The notes beneath the pieces were generated by a model. That model had not been told where the DNA came from. It saw only the letters and a program-made list of their open reading frames with translations, and ran no database searches. DNA of 15,684 bases from Planctomycetota bacterium. Its GTDB lineage: Bacteria; Planctomycetota; Phycisphaerae; WQYP01. The position numbers and the translations under genes were made by a program. The stretch is from NCBI GenBank assembly GCA_023489375.1, contig JAMDCX010000005.1:1-15684 (forward strand). The letters are read 5' to 3'. This document shows, piece by piece, positions 8,191 to 14,257 of the stretch; the stretch's first letter is position 1; the number at the start of each line of letters is the position of its first letter.

Positions 8191-8329
8191 CCATAACCGT
8201 GAATAATAAACCATGAATAATGAGTAGTATTTAGTATTTAGGACAAGAGACGAGGAAAATGCGCGCCGGCGGGGTTATCCCGCCGGAAAGGAATAATGAC
8301 TAAACAATACAATTTCACCCCAACGACAC
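8191..8329. repeat. Dispersed repeat, copy A (heptamers + hairpin + conserved block)
   Basis: Copy A is homologous to 14083-14238. Both begin with CCATAACCGTGAA and continue with heptamer units. They share a near-identical core that begins GGACAAGAGACGAGGAAAAT (here 8241-8260), then GCCGGCG, GGAAAGGAATAATGA, TAAACAA and a final AACGACAC. Here the core contains a perfect hairpin (8266-8286, arms CCGGCGGG and CCCGCCGG, 5-nt loop). In copy B this has collapsed to the palindrome CCGGCGCCGG. AAAGGA followed by ATG 8296 resembles a gene start, but the two copies do not encode similar peptides beyond a few residues, so no CDS is called. It fills part of the 405-bp gap between coaX and the response regulator. 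Confidence 0.8.
8198..8239. repeat. Heptamer array within copy A
   Basis: In 7-base phase the sequence reads CGTGAAT, AATAAAC, CATGAAT, AATGAGT, AGTATTT, AGTATTT, then AGGACAA, where the conserved core begins. Units of the AATGAGT type match the array at 161-188 on its minus strand. AGTATTT matches AGCATTT in copy B. Confidence 0.7.
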
Positions 8330-8336
8330 AGCAACT

Positions 8337-8399
8337 CAATGAACAACGAAGAACGGAGGTTGCAAGTTGCAGATTATAGGTTGCAGGTTATAAATTATT
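8337..8399. repeat. Heptamer array, unit GGTTGCA-like
   Basis: Nine consecutive 7-base units can be read: CAATGAA, CAACGAA, GAACGGA, GGTTGCA, AGTTGCA, GATTATA, GGTTGCA, GGTTATA, AATTATT. The central six (8358-8399) are clearly related. The unit sequence differs from the other arrays, but the period is the same. It follows copy A directly and is not present after copy B. Confidence 0.7.
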
Positions 8400-8526
8400 G
8401 GGGGTAGTTACTTCTGCGTTCCTCCGAATCACTTGTATTTTAGCTTTCGCTTTATCCACCCGTAAACGGTTACATCATCTCCGGCTCCCGTGGTTGACGA
8501 ATCGGCGGCCCGCTGGTGTGATAACC

Positions 8527-9228
8527 ATGATGGCGACTTCCGGGGCGTTAATTCTGGTAATTGAAGATGATCCTCCGATTCGGCGGTTCCTGCACCTTAC
8601 CCTGGAAGGGCAGAATTACCGCGTACTGGAAGCGACCACGGCGGCAGAGGGCCTTCGTTTATTCGGCCAGGATTCACCCGATGCGATTATTCTCGATCTG
8701 GGCCTTCCAGATCGCGATGGATTGGCATTAATTAAAGACATTCGGCAACTTTCGCAACTGCCGGTTATCGTTGTGTCGGCACGTGGTCAGGAGCGGGAAA
8801 AAATCGACGCCTTGGATGCCGGAGCCGATGATTACCTCACAAAACCGTTTGGTGTGGGAGAACTGCTGGCGCGGTTGCGAGTGGCACTACGCCGGTCCGC
8901 CGATATTCATCGACCTGATCGCGGTGTGCTGGAGGTGGGAGATATCAACATGAATCTTGATACACGCACGGTAACCGTCGCCGGGAAAAATGTGCATTTG
9001 ACCCCGCACGAATACCGACTGCTTCTGGTACTTCTGCGGAATGCCGGTAAGGTTCTGACCCATAGACAATTGCTGAAAGAAACCTGGGGAACCGGATATG
9101 GATTTGAAACCCACTATGTGCGGGTGTGCGTGAATCAGTTACGCAGAAAGCTGGAGCCGGACCAGTCGCAGCCGAAATATATTCACACGGAAACCGGCAT
9201 TGGCTATCGCTTTAATATTGAGGAATGA
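8527..9228 (+). CDS. KdpE-like OmpR-family response regulator (orphan)
   Basis: 233 aa from ATG 8527; a second ATG follows at once. The frame is open back to a TTG at 8398, but that extension runs out of a heptamer repeat and has no domain, so it is rejected. Numbered from the second ATG: the receiver domain spans 7-120 with the acidic pair Asp13/Asp14, phospho-acceptor Asp56 in LDLGLPDRDG, Ser83 in VSARGQ and Lys105 in LTKPFG. The winged-helix domain is at ~133-230 (LTPHEYRLL, GKVLTHRQLL, THYVRVCVNQLRRKLE, ETGIGYRF). The wording of the receiver and the THYVRV recognition region are typical of KdpE, which activates the high-affinity K+ transporter operon with sensor KdpD. No kdpFABC or kdpD is in the window, and neighbours on both sides are unrelated, so the partner kinase is unknown. 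The ribosome-binding site (GGTG, 8515-8518) is weak. Confidence 0.88.
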   Translation: MMATSGALILVIEDDPPIRRFLHLTLEGQNYRVLEATTAAEGLRLFGQDSPDAIILDLGLPDRDGLALIKDIRQLSQLPVIVVSARGQEREKIDALDAGADDYLTKPFGVGELLARLRVALRRSADIHRPDRGVLEVGDINMNLDTRTVTVAGKNVHLTPHEYRLLLVLLRNAGKVLTHRQLLKETWGTGYGFETHYVRVCVNQLRRKLEPDQSQPKYIHTETGIGYRFNIEE

Positions 9229-9347
9229 CATTCCATGGTGTGAGCGTGGAAGGTTGGTCGTGACGAATCGGCATCAGTACATCATCAGACCACGATGTAT
9301 AAGCCCAGGTAACTGGCCACGGTACTTATGTGTCGGTGGTATTGAGG

Positions 9348-9376
9348 TTTTCATAAAACCAGAATAAGAGTATAAA
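9348..9376 (+). promoter_or_regulatory. Candidate promoter for the DUF1844 gene
   Basis: TTTTCA (9348-9353), a 17-bp spacer and TATAAA (9371-9376) match consensus in 4/6 and 5/6 positions. The implied leader is ~120 nt. A small AT-rich hairpin (GGTTTT-cat-AAAACC, 9346-9360) overlaps the -35 box. The rest of the 273-bp gap between the regulator and the DUF1844 gene shows no gene. Confidence 0.35.
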
Positions 9377-9501
9377 TAATGACTGTTGTTTACCGGAATC
9401 CGCCGGACTGACCGGGGTGTGGGCTGTTACGGTCCGTGAGGTCTCCCTTGGCGGTTGGGCTGGCATGAAGTGGTCAGAAGTTTTAAGAATGGAATAAACG
9501 C

Positions 9502-9918
9502 ATGGATATAAACGAAACCAATAAAGTTCATCCGGAATTACATGTTGATGCTGATTGGAAAACTCAGGCCCAGGTCGAAAAGGAAAAACTGGCGGAACAA
9601 GTCGGTGATGGCGTCGCGTCGGGAATGACTGATAAAGACCCGATTCCGGAGGCTTACGCGCCGCCCATACCCGCAAGTTTTGATTTGATTGTCGAACAGT
9701 ATGCGGCCCAGGCGCTGTTGGCCATGGGAAAGATTCCCCAACCCGACGGCCAGAAAAAGATCAACATCGGGTTGGCGCGATTTTTTATTGATTCGCTGGC
9801 GGTTCTGGAAGATAAAACCAGAGGCCATCTTACCGATTCGGAACAGCGATCACTGCAGGCAGCCTTGACCGATTTACGTTTGACCTATGTCCAGGTTTTA
9901 AAAACGATGAAAAAATAA
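9502..9918 (+). CDS. DUF1844-family small protein
   Basis: 138 aa, soluble, with no signal peptide. Residues 16-34 (DADWKTQAQVEKEKLAEQV) and 57-133 (PASFDLIVEQYAAQALLAMGKIP; RFFIDSLAVLEDKTRGHLTDSEQ; LTDLRLTYVQVL) follow the pattern of the DUF1844 family, a mostly helical protein common in Planctomycetota, Acidobacteriota and Deltaproteobacteria. The function is not established. The N-terminal charged helix could form a coiled coil. The start ATG has GGAATAA upstream. It is convergent with pyrD, with only 3 bp between the stop codons and no room for a shared hairpin terminator. Confidence 0.8.
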   Translation: MDINETNKVHPELHVDADWKTQAQVEKEKLAEQVGDGVASGMTDKDPIPEAYAPPIPASFDLIVEQYAAQALLAMGKIPQPDGQKKINIGLARFFIDSLAVLEDKTRGHLTDSEQRSLQAALTDLRLTYVQVLKTMKK

Positions 9919-9921
9919 AAT

Positions 9922-10887
9922 TTAATCTATCTGCAACGTACCAATCAGCTCACGCAGGCTCCAGTGGCCCTTCCGTTGCAGATATTCCCGCAGGCCGTCG
10001 CAGATTTTATCAGGAATTGCCGGATCGATAAAAAGTGCGGTTCCCACCGCCAGACCAGTGGCGCCGGCGAGAACAAATTCCACCGCATCCCGCCAGCTCT
10101 GAATTCCACCCATGCCGATGATCGGGATGTGGTGCGCTTTGGCCACCTGGGTGTACACCCGATGCACCATATACACCGCAATAGGTTTAATCGCCGGCCC
10201 GCTTAATCCGCCGGTGGCGTTAGCCAACATGGGCCGGCCTTTTTCAATATCAATAACCATCGCCGTGAAAGTATTCACCAGGGAAAGGCAATCTGCCCCA
10301 GCCTCCACGGCCGCGCGTGCCGTCAGCGCTATATCGGCGACATTGGGAGAAAGCTTAACAATCAGCGTGGCGCGCCGGACGCGCCGGCGCACCATGGTTA
10401 CCAATTCCCCCAGGCGTATGGGATCGGTACCAAAACTTAAACCGTTTTTTACATTCGGACAGCTGACATTGAGTTCAATACCCTGCACCACAGGCAGTTC
10501 CTGATCCAGACGCTCTGCCACATCGGCATAATCTTCCACACACCAGCCGGGAACATTGACAATCACGGGTATGCCCATGCGCTGCAAAATTGGGATTTTT
10601 TCTTTTATAAAACGTTCCAGACCAATATTGGCCAGTCCGATGGCATTGAGCATTCCACCCCGGGTTTCAATGACGCGACAGCTTTCATTACCTGGGCGCG
10701 GCCACTTGCTGATGGACTTGGTGACAAAGGCTCCAAGTTTCGACAAATCAGCAAAATCTGAATATTCGTCCGCATAGCCGCAGGTTCCAGAAGCCGTCAT
10801 CATGGGATTGGCCAGGTGCATATTACCAATCTGCACGGACAAATCTGGTAATATCCCGGACGTGGTGATGGACGATGCATTATTCAT
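9922..10887 (-). CDS. pyrD: Dihydroorotate dehydrogenase, class 1B catalytic subunit
   Basis: 321 aa. It oxidises dihydroorotate to orotate in pyrimidine synthesis using FMN. The catalytic base is Cys143 in NVSCPNVK (140-147), as in class 1 enzymes; class 2 uses Ser. Other visible features are the FMN-site TASGTCGYADEY (31-42), Lys57 in VTKSIS, GMLNAIGLANIG (78-89), IVKLSPN (176-182), NATGGLSGPAIKPIA (223-237) and IIGMGGI (256-262). The overall pattern (LNAIGL, GGLSG) fits class 1B, which normally pairs with PyrK, an Fe-S/FAD subunit that passes electrons to NAD+. No pyrK is in this window. The ATG at 10887 has no clear Shine-Dalgarno sequence and the frame has no better start upstream. It appears monocistronic. 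Confidence 0.93.
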   Translation of the reverse strand: MNNASSITTSGILPDLSVQIGNMHLANPMMTASGTCGYADEYSDFADLSKLGAFVTKSISKWPRPGNESCRVIETRGGMLNAIGLANIGLERFIKEKIPILQRMGIPVIVNVPGWCVEDYADVAERLDQELPVVQGIELNVSCPNVKNGLSFGTDPIRLGELVTMVRRRVRRATLIVKLSPNVADIALTARAAVEAGADCLSLVNTFTAMVIDIEKGRPMLANATGGLSGPAIKPIAVYMVHRVYTQVAKAHHIPIIGMGGIQSWRDAVEFVLAGATGLAVGTALFIDPAIPDKICDGLREYLQRKGHWSLRELIGTLQID

Positions 10888-11025
10888 ATTGAAAGTGTCG
10901 CAAAGAAAGGCGACGGCGTCAAATAGCCATCTGAAAACTTTGTTTATGGGGTGCGGTCAGAAATTGCGGCATACAAATGAATATCTATTTCCTGAACATC
11001 CATTGGTACTGCTAAGCAAACAACC

Positions 11026-11067
11026 CCTTGGGACGACGACGGCGGGCGAGAAGCCCGCGATCCCAGG
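11026..11067. repeat. REP-like GC hairpin
   Basis: The inner stem is GCGGGC (11042-11047), loop GAGAA, GCCCGC (11053-11058). An outer arm TGGGA (11029-11033) pairs with TCCCA (11061-11065). No T-tract follows on either strand, so a simple intrinsic terminator is unlikely. It looks like a small dispersed palindromic unit. Only one copy of this exact sequence is in the window; the hairpin at 14025-14041 has the same design. Confidence 0.45.
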
Positions 11068-11252
11068 ATACTTCTCCAATGTGCAAACAAGCAGCGGCAG
11101 TGTGGCTTTTGCTAAAAAATATGGCCATACCCGAAAACTTGTTTATGACCGACGCGTCTAAACGCGAAATGCTAAAATTCATCCGCAGTCACGCATCAGC
11201 TGGGTCTGAAAACTCGTAACTATTTATGGGGCCATTCTCATAAAAATAACCG

Positions 11253-11280
11253 TTCACATGGTGAAGGATTATACATAATC
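11253..11280. promoter_or_regulatory. Two adjacent palindromes, possible operator
   Basis: TTCAC-ATG-GTGAA (11253-11265) is followed after one base by GATTAT-AC-ATAATC (11267-11280). Both are perfect in their arms. They lie just downstream of the SpoIID-like gene and ~370 bp upstream of pyrD, which is far for an operator. The minus strand also reads TATAAT at 11273-11268 but without a good -35. The regulatory role is a guess. Confidence 0.2.
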
Positions 11281-11329
11281 GGGCGTCGACCACCGCATGG
11301 CCATAACGGCGTGATCCAGACTTGCGACT

Positions 11330-12580
11330 CTACCATTCCTTATGAATCCAGGAATGAGGATAATAAAGATGCAAAATAGCCTCTCCCCGCCAGCCGCGTT
11401 GAGCTAAAGCCTCGGCCCCCCATTGGGACAGACCAATGCCATGGCCGAAACCGTGCCCGTTGACCAGCTGGATATCATGGCCGTCGGGACGAATAGCAAA
11501 GAAACTGCTGGGTGGAGCCGGCACAGTGCGCATGGGATCCAGGGCCAGGGCCAGACGAAATTCCTCCGCGCGCATTTTTCCAATATGCCCCGCCGCATCC
11601 CAGAGTGTAATAATCATAGGGCGGCGGGTAATCGGGTTGCGTTGTGTAATACGCACTGAAACAATCGGGCCGAGTTGCGCCAGGTAAGGAATAGCATTTT
11701 TTTGTCCCCACCAGTTTACCGCCTGTGATACCTGTTGCAGACTCAGGGTCATAGTGGGCCAGGTAAATTCCGGACAATTGGCATCCAGCGTGCCAAACAC
11801 GCGGTTAACCAGAGGCGGCACGGACGGATCCCCCCAGGCTTCCGCAGCGCTCTGTGAAGCACCACCATTGCAGGCGGAATAAAAAGCACAGAACGCTCCC
11901 TGCTCCTGACGATCACGCGTTTCCATAATCTCGCCATTGGTAGCCCGCACCGCATTCCAGGCGCGTGGCGTTTCTGCGCCTTTACCACCGTACACCTGTG
12001 AATTCTGGCCGCCGGTGACATCCCAGGCATGTGTACGACCATAGGTTTCAATTTGATACAGAGCATACGTGCGTGCGGCGATCGCCTGCGCACGGTAGGT
12101 TGCCGGCAACCAGTTACGATATAACTCGCGTGACAGCACTCCGGCCAGATAACTCTCAATGGGCAGAGTGTTAATGGCAGCATACCGTCCATCCGGCAAA
12201 TGCACAATACGGATATTTCCACGATAGAGCCGGGGATTGATATACGGCGGCGTAGAAGACTCCTGGGTAATACGCACACGTATCCAGGGTTCGGGCATCC
12301 AGGACGGTAAAGGAATAATGCCGGGGTAAACCGCACCGAGTATTTTGGGTTTGGGCAGAATCTTCGGCACGGCGGGAAACGCCGGCGGACCGAGACTGAC
12401 GGTGGGTGCGGAAAAAGGTGGTGATGATATGGAATTGACACGCGGCGGCGGTGGAATACGACGGAGGGACAACCTGGATTGTACAGGCTGACAGCCGGAT
12501 AAAAACAACGCGCTACCAGCAAGGGCGGCAGTAAAAAAAACAATCGCCGGCCAACGGCGTACGCACACAGGACGGATCAT
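11330..12580 (-). CDS. SpoIID/LytB-domain lipoprotein
   Basis: 416 aa. The N-terminus is a lipoprotein signal: basic residues 1-9, hydrophobic 11-26 and lipobox LSGC with Cys30, so the protein is probably lipidated and sits in the periplasm. Residues ~42-98 are Pro-rich, a likely flexible linker. The SpoIID domain follows: LPIESYLAGVLSRELYRNWLPATYRAQAIAARTYAL (139-173) with Glu152 at the position of the catalytic Glu of SpoIID, GGQNSQVYGG (190-199) and a C-terminal HGFGHGIGLSQWGAEALA (376-393). SpoIID is a lytic transglycosylase acting on denuded glycan strands; the domain also occurs in amidase enhancers (LytB) and in many non-sporulating bacteria. Here a role in wall remodelling or division is inferred. 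It starts 28 bp after the tandem alpha-CTD gene and is probably co-transcribed with it. Confidence 0.9.
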   Translation of the reverse strand: MIRPVCVRRWPAIVFFTAALAGSALFLSGCQPVQSRLSLRRIPPPPRVNSISSPPFSAPTVSLGPPAFPAVPKILPKPKILGAVYPGIIPLPSWMPEPWIRVRITQESSTPPYINPRLYRGNIRIVHLPDGRYAAINTLPIESYLAGVLSRELYRNWLPATYRAQAIAARTYALYQIETYGRTHAWDVTGGQNSQVYGGKGAETPRAWNAVRATNGEIMETRDRQEQGAFCAFYSACNGGASQSAAEAWGDPSVPPLVNRVFGTLDANCPEFTWPTMTLSLQQVSQAVNWWGQKNAIPYLAQLGPIVSVRITQRNPITRRPMIITLWDAAGHIGKMRAEEFRLALALDPMRTVPAPPSSFFAIRPDGHDIQLVNGHGFGHGIGLSQWGAEALAQRGWRGEAILHLYYPHSWIHKEW

Positions 12581-12608
12581 CCATGACCTCTAGTTGTTGG
12601 AGCCTATG

Positions 12609-13541
12609 TTATTCGACGCTCCGCAGCGTAAGATTAAGTTCTTTGAGCTTCTGGTTGATTTCATCCAGACTGGTCTGGCCGAAATTATCAACGGCCATGA
12701 GTTCCGCTTCGGTCCGGCAGGCCAGATCCGCCACCGTTTGTATGCCCAGTTTTCCCAAGGCCTTGGTAGAGCGCACGGAAAAATTTAATTCCGATATTGG
12801 TTTATTAAGAACGGCTTCCGGAACTTTAGCGATCAAGAGCCTGATAATTTCCGCCCGCCGCTGCTGCCGGGCCTCTTCCGCCGCCTGTCCCAGCCGCAGG
12901 CCCTTTTTGGTAAGCATTTCGCGAATTTCATTGAGACTGTTTTCGCCAAAATTCTTGTAACTGACAAGTTCGGCTTCCGTAGTACGCACCAGATCGCCCA
13001 GAGTGCGAATATTCACTTTCTTGAGACAGTTGCGGGCCCGAACGGAAAGTTCAAAATCGGTAATGGGCAATTCCAGCAGCAAGTTACGCGGAAGAATGCG
13101 CCGATCCATGTCGTCCGGAACATCCATATACATGGAGCTGTCAACATGTTCATAATACATCTTCGCATGGGGGTTGTTGGGCTTTTCCGACAGCAGCCGA
13201 TGCAGACACTCCTCAGCCTCATCATAATAGCCATTATCCTCATAGATAACGGACAAATTCAGCAACACCCCTTCGCGTGTGGGCTGGTGTTGGGCCATGG
13301 TTTCATAAATAGTCAGAGCCAGTTCATCATCCCCCAGCAGATCCGCATAATACGCCAATTTGAAAGCCACATCCTCATTTTCCGGATCGGCTTCATAAGC
13401 CGCTTCCAGTTTTTCCGCCGCCGCCGGAATTTTCCCCGCATGCACCAGTTTCATGGCCTGTTCATAAAGAGTTTTAGCCTTGTTGATATCGCGCGGACCG
13501 GAGGATTTAACCGCCGGCACGGCTATGGTTACAGTGGTCAT
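12609..13541 (-). CDS. TPR protein with two RNA-polymerase alpha C-terminal domains
   Basis: 310 aa. Residues ~17-125 form three to four TPR-like helical repeats (KAKTLYEQAMKLVHAGKIPA; EDVAFKLAYYADLLGDDELA; GVLLNLSVIYEDNGYYDEAE). Two helix-hairpin-helix alpha-CTD domains follow at ~152-218 and ~240-305. Each aligns to E. coli RpoA CTD without gaps from R265 to S299. Domain 1 keeps R265 (Arg168), N268 (Asn171), G296 (Gly199) and S299 (Ser202), and also D259/E261 (Asp162/Glu164). Domain 2 keeps R265 (Arg257), G296 and S299 (Ser291), but N268 is Lys260 and E261 is Asn253. K298 is lost in both. There is no RpoA N-terminal dimerisation domain, so it is not a polymerase subunit in the normal sense. 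Role inferred: DNA- or sigma-contacting adaptor using TPRs for partners. The RBS GGAG is ~9 nt before the ATG. spoIID-like follows. Confidence 0.88.
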   Translation of the reverse strand: MTTVTIAVPAVKSSGPRDINKAKTLYEQAMKLVHAGKIPAAAEKLEAAYEADPENEDVAFKLAYYADLLGDDELALTIYETMAQHQPTREGVLLNLSVIYEDNGYYDEAEECLHRLLSEKPNNPHAKMYYEHVDSSMYMDVPDDMDRRILPRNLLLELPITDFELSVRARNCLKKVNIRTLGDLVRTTEAELVSYKNFGENSLNEIREMLTKKGLRLGQAAEEARQQRRAEIIRLLIAKVPEAVLNKPISELNFSVRSTKALGKLGIQTVADLACRTEAELMAVDNFGQTSLDEINQKLKELNLTLRSVE

Positions 13542-13623
13542 TGTGTGTGTCTCCGTTACAGCCGTTACCGGCCCGACATAGCAATTCGACAGGCCTTCCA
13601 GGTACCTGCCCTATAGACCTTAC

Positions 13624-13652
13624 ATAATACCGCTGGCAGGAATTATTAGCAA
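13624..13652 (-). promoter_or_regulatory. Promoter candidate for the alpha-CTD/TPR gene
   Basis: On the minus strand TTGCTA (13652-13647), a 17-bp spacer and TATTAT (13629-13624) match consensus in 4/6 and 5/6 positions with ideal spacing. Transcription would begin near 13617, giving a leader of ~75 nt before the ATG at 13541. The -35 box lies 6 bp from the stop codon of the decayed ORF described next. Confidence 0.45.
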
Positions 13653-13657
13653 TACGC

Positions 13658-14017
13658 TTAAACTCCCAGGTCGAAATCGGGTGCGGCAATTTTTCCGGGT
13701 GTGGCCGTAATAACGCCAAATCGGGGGCAAATCGCGCCGTTTGGTTCCGGCGCAGCGGGGTACTTTTATGGTACGTTCCACCGCCGGCAAAGCCGGCGGC
13801 TATGTGCCGAGTTCCCGCACGGCCATGAGGCCCGGAAAAATTGCCACGCCGTCGAAATCCTTTAATGGTACGGGCGCCGCCATGCCCTGCTGGTTCAATT
13901 CTTCAAGTGCCGCACCGATATTCACGCCGCAATACCGCGTTATTCCAGTTTGGCCGGGTAGTCATGGGGCGATCCGATGAACGTATGCATCCAGTTTTGT
14001 ATCCATTCACGAAGGGT
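13658..14017 (-). pseudogene. Decayed gene 3' end carrying a MITE insertion
   Basis: Minus-strand sequence directly after the GCAGGC hairpin reads TLREWIQNWMHTFIGSP... to a TAA (about 13938-13940). A second frame then continues VNIGAALEELNQQGMAAPVP... to DFD. Both stretches look protein-like, and joining them needs one nonsense repair and one frameshift. At the aspartate the 172-bp MITE interrupts. Removing the MITE and one target duplication restores ...KDFDLGV and a TAA at 13660-13658. With the MITE present the frame runs into it and stops at 13802-13800. The protein family is not recognised. The 5' part is missing, replaced by repeat DNA. The coding inference rests on reading the translation by eye and is moderate at best. 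Confidence 0.35.
13679..13850. mobile_element. MITE-like element, copy 1 (172 bp)
   Basis: Ends are GGCAATTTTTCCGGG (13685-13699) and its exact reverse complement (13831-13845). The outermost bases are GGGTGC on the left and ACGCC on the right, so the outer TIR is slightly degraded on the left. It is flanked by a perfect 9-bp direct repeat GTCGAAATC at 13670-13678 and 13851-13859, the hallmark of transposition. It carries an internal perfect hairpin CCGCCGGC-AAA-GCCGGCGG (13781-13799). No transposase ORF is present. By eye it differs from copy 2 at about seven of 172 positions. Confidence 0.88.
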
Positions 14018-14024
14018 CTACTGG

Positions 14025-14041
14025 GCAGGCTGGAAGCCTGC
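14025..14041. repeat. Small GC hairpin (REP-like)
   Basis: GCAGGC, loop TGGAA, GCCTGC form a perfect 6-bp stem. It is followed by CACC-acaag-GGTG and by GGAG-gta-CTCC (around 14066-14076), so 14025-14082 is a chain of small stems. It joins directly to dispersed repeat copy B. There is no T-run for an intrinsic terminator. Confidence 0.45.
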
Positions 14042-14082
14042 ACCACAAGGGGTGCCCCCAGCTTGGAGGTACTCCGGAGCTG

Positions 14083-14238
14083 CCATAACCGTGAAAAATT
14101 AACAACGAGTAATGAGCAATGGGTATTATTTAGCATTTAGTACTTAGCATTTAGCATTTAGGACAAGAGACGAGGAAAATGCGAGCCGGCGCCGGAAAGG
14201 AATAATGATTAAACAAAATAATTGCACCATAACGACAC
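14083..14238. repeat. Dispersed repeat, copy B
   Basis: This is the partner of 8191-8329, in the same orientation. It shares CCATAACCGTGAA, the heptamer region, the core starting GGACAAGAGACGAGGAAAAT (14161-14180), GGAAAGGAATAATGA and the closing AACGACAC. The heptamer part is longer than in copy A, and the hairpin arm of copy A is missing (only CCGGCGCCGG remains at 14186-14195). It ends ~20 bp from the leuB stop codon, so it sits at the 3' side of leuB as copy A sits at the 3' side of coaX. Confidence 0.8.
14104..14159. repeat. Heptamer array within copy B
   Basis: Eight 7-base units in phase: AACGAGT, AATGAGC, AATGGGT, ATTATTT, AGCATTT, AGTACTT, AGCATTT, AGCATTT. It switches from AATGAGN to AGCATTT units just as copy A switches from AATGAGT to AGTATTT. 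It has more units than copy A (8 versus about 6), so copy number has changed between the two. Confidence 0.8.
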
Positions 14239-14257
14239 GACGGCACAAGTCGCCGAC

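Larger units (their letters stand above)
10888..11329. other. 442-bp gap without a supported gene
   Basis: This gap lies between pyrD and the SpoIID-like gene, both on the minus strand, so it is downstream of one and upstream of the other. Short plus-strand frames cross it but none has a ribosome-binding site plus recognisable protein. It holds a GC hairpin repeat (11026-11067), a small stem CGCGT-CTAA-ACGCG (11153-11166) and two adjacent palindromes (11253-11280). The phrase GAAAACTT(TG)TTTATG occurs at ~10933 and ~11133 and in weaker form at ~11208. Confidence 0.5.

Noticed and set aside
8296..8380. Small ORF after AAAGGA in copy A (MTKQYNFTPTT...)
   Set aside because: The corresponding frame in copy B diverges after a few residues and substitutions are not synonymous, so coding is not supported.
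8191..8399. Possible CRISPR array in the repeat block
   Set aside because: The units are 7 bp with no spacers and no cas genes; this is a short tandem repeat, not a CRISPR array.
8398..8526. N-terminal extension of the KdpE-like regulator
   Set aside because: It begins at a TTG inside the heptamer array and adds a hydrophobic/basic stretch not seen in the family; the receiver domain starts right after ATG 8527.
10931..11226. Short phrase GAAAACTT(TG)TTTATG occurring two to three times
   Set aside because: The matches are short, irregularly spaced and degrade quickly; not enough to call a repeat family.
11749..12543. 264-codon minus-strand ORF
   Set aside because: It is a shifted-frame shadow of the SpoIID-like gene, which has a lipobox and clear domain motifs.
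13146..13616. 156-codon plus-strand ORF
   Set aside because: It is antisense to the TPR/alpha-CTD gene and has no protein features.
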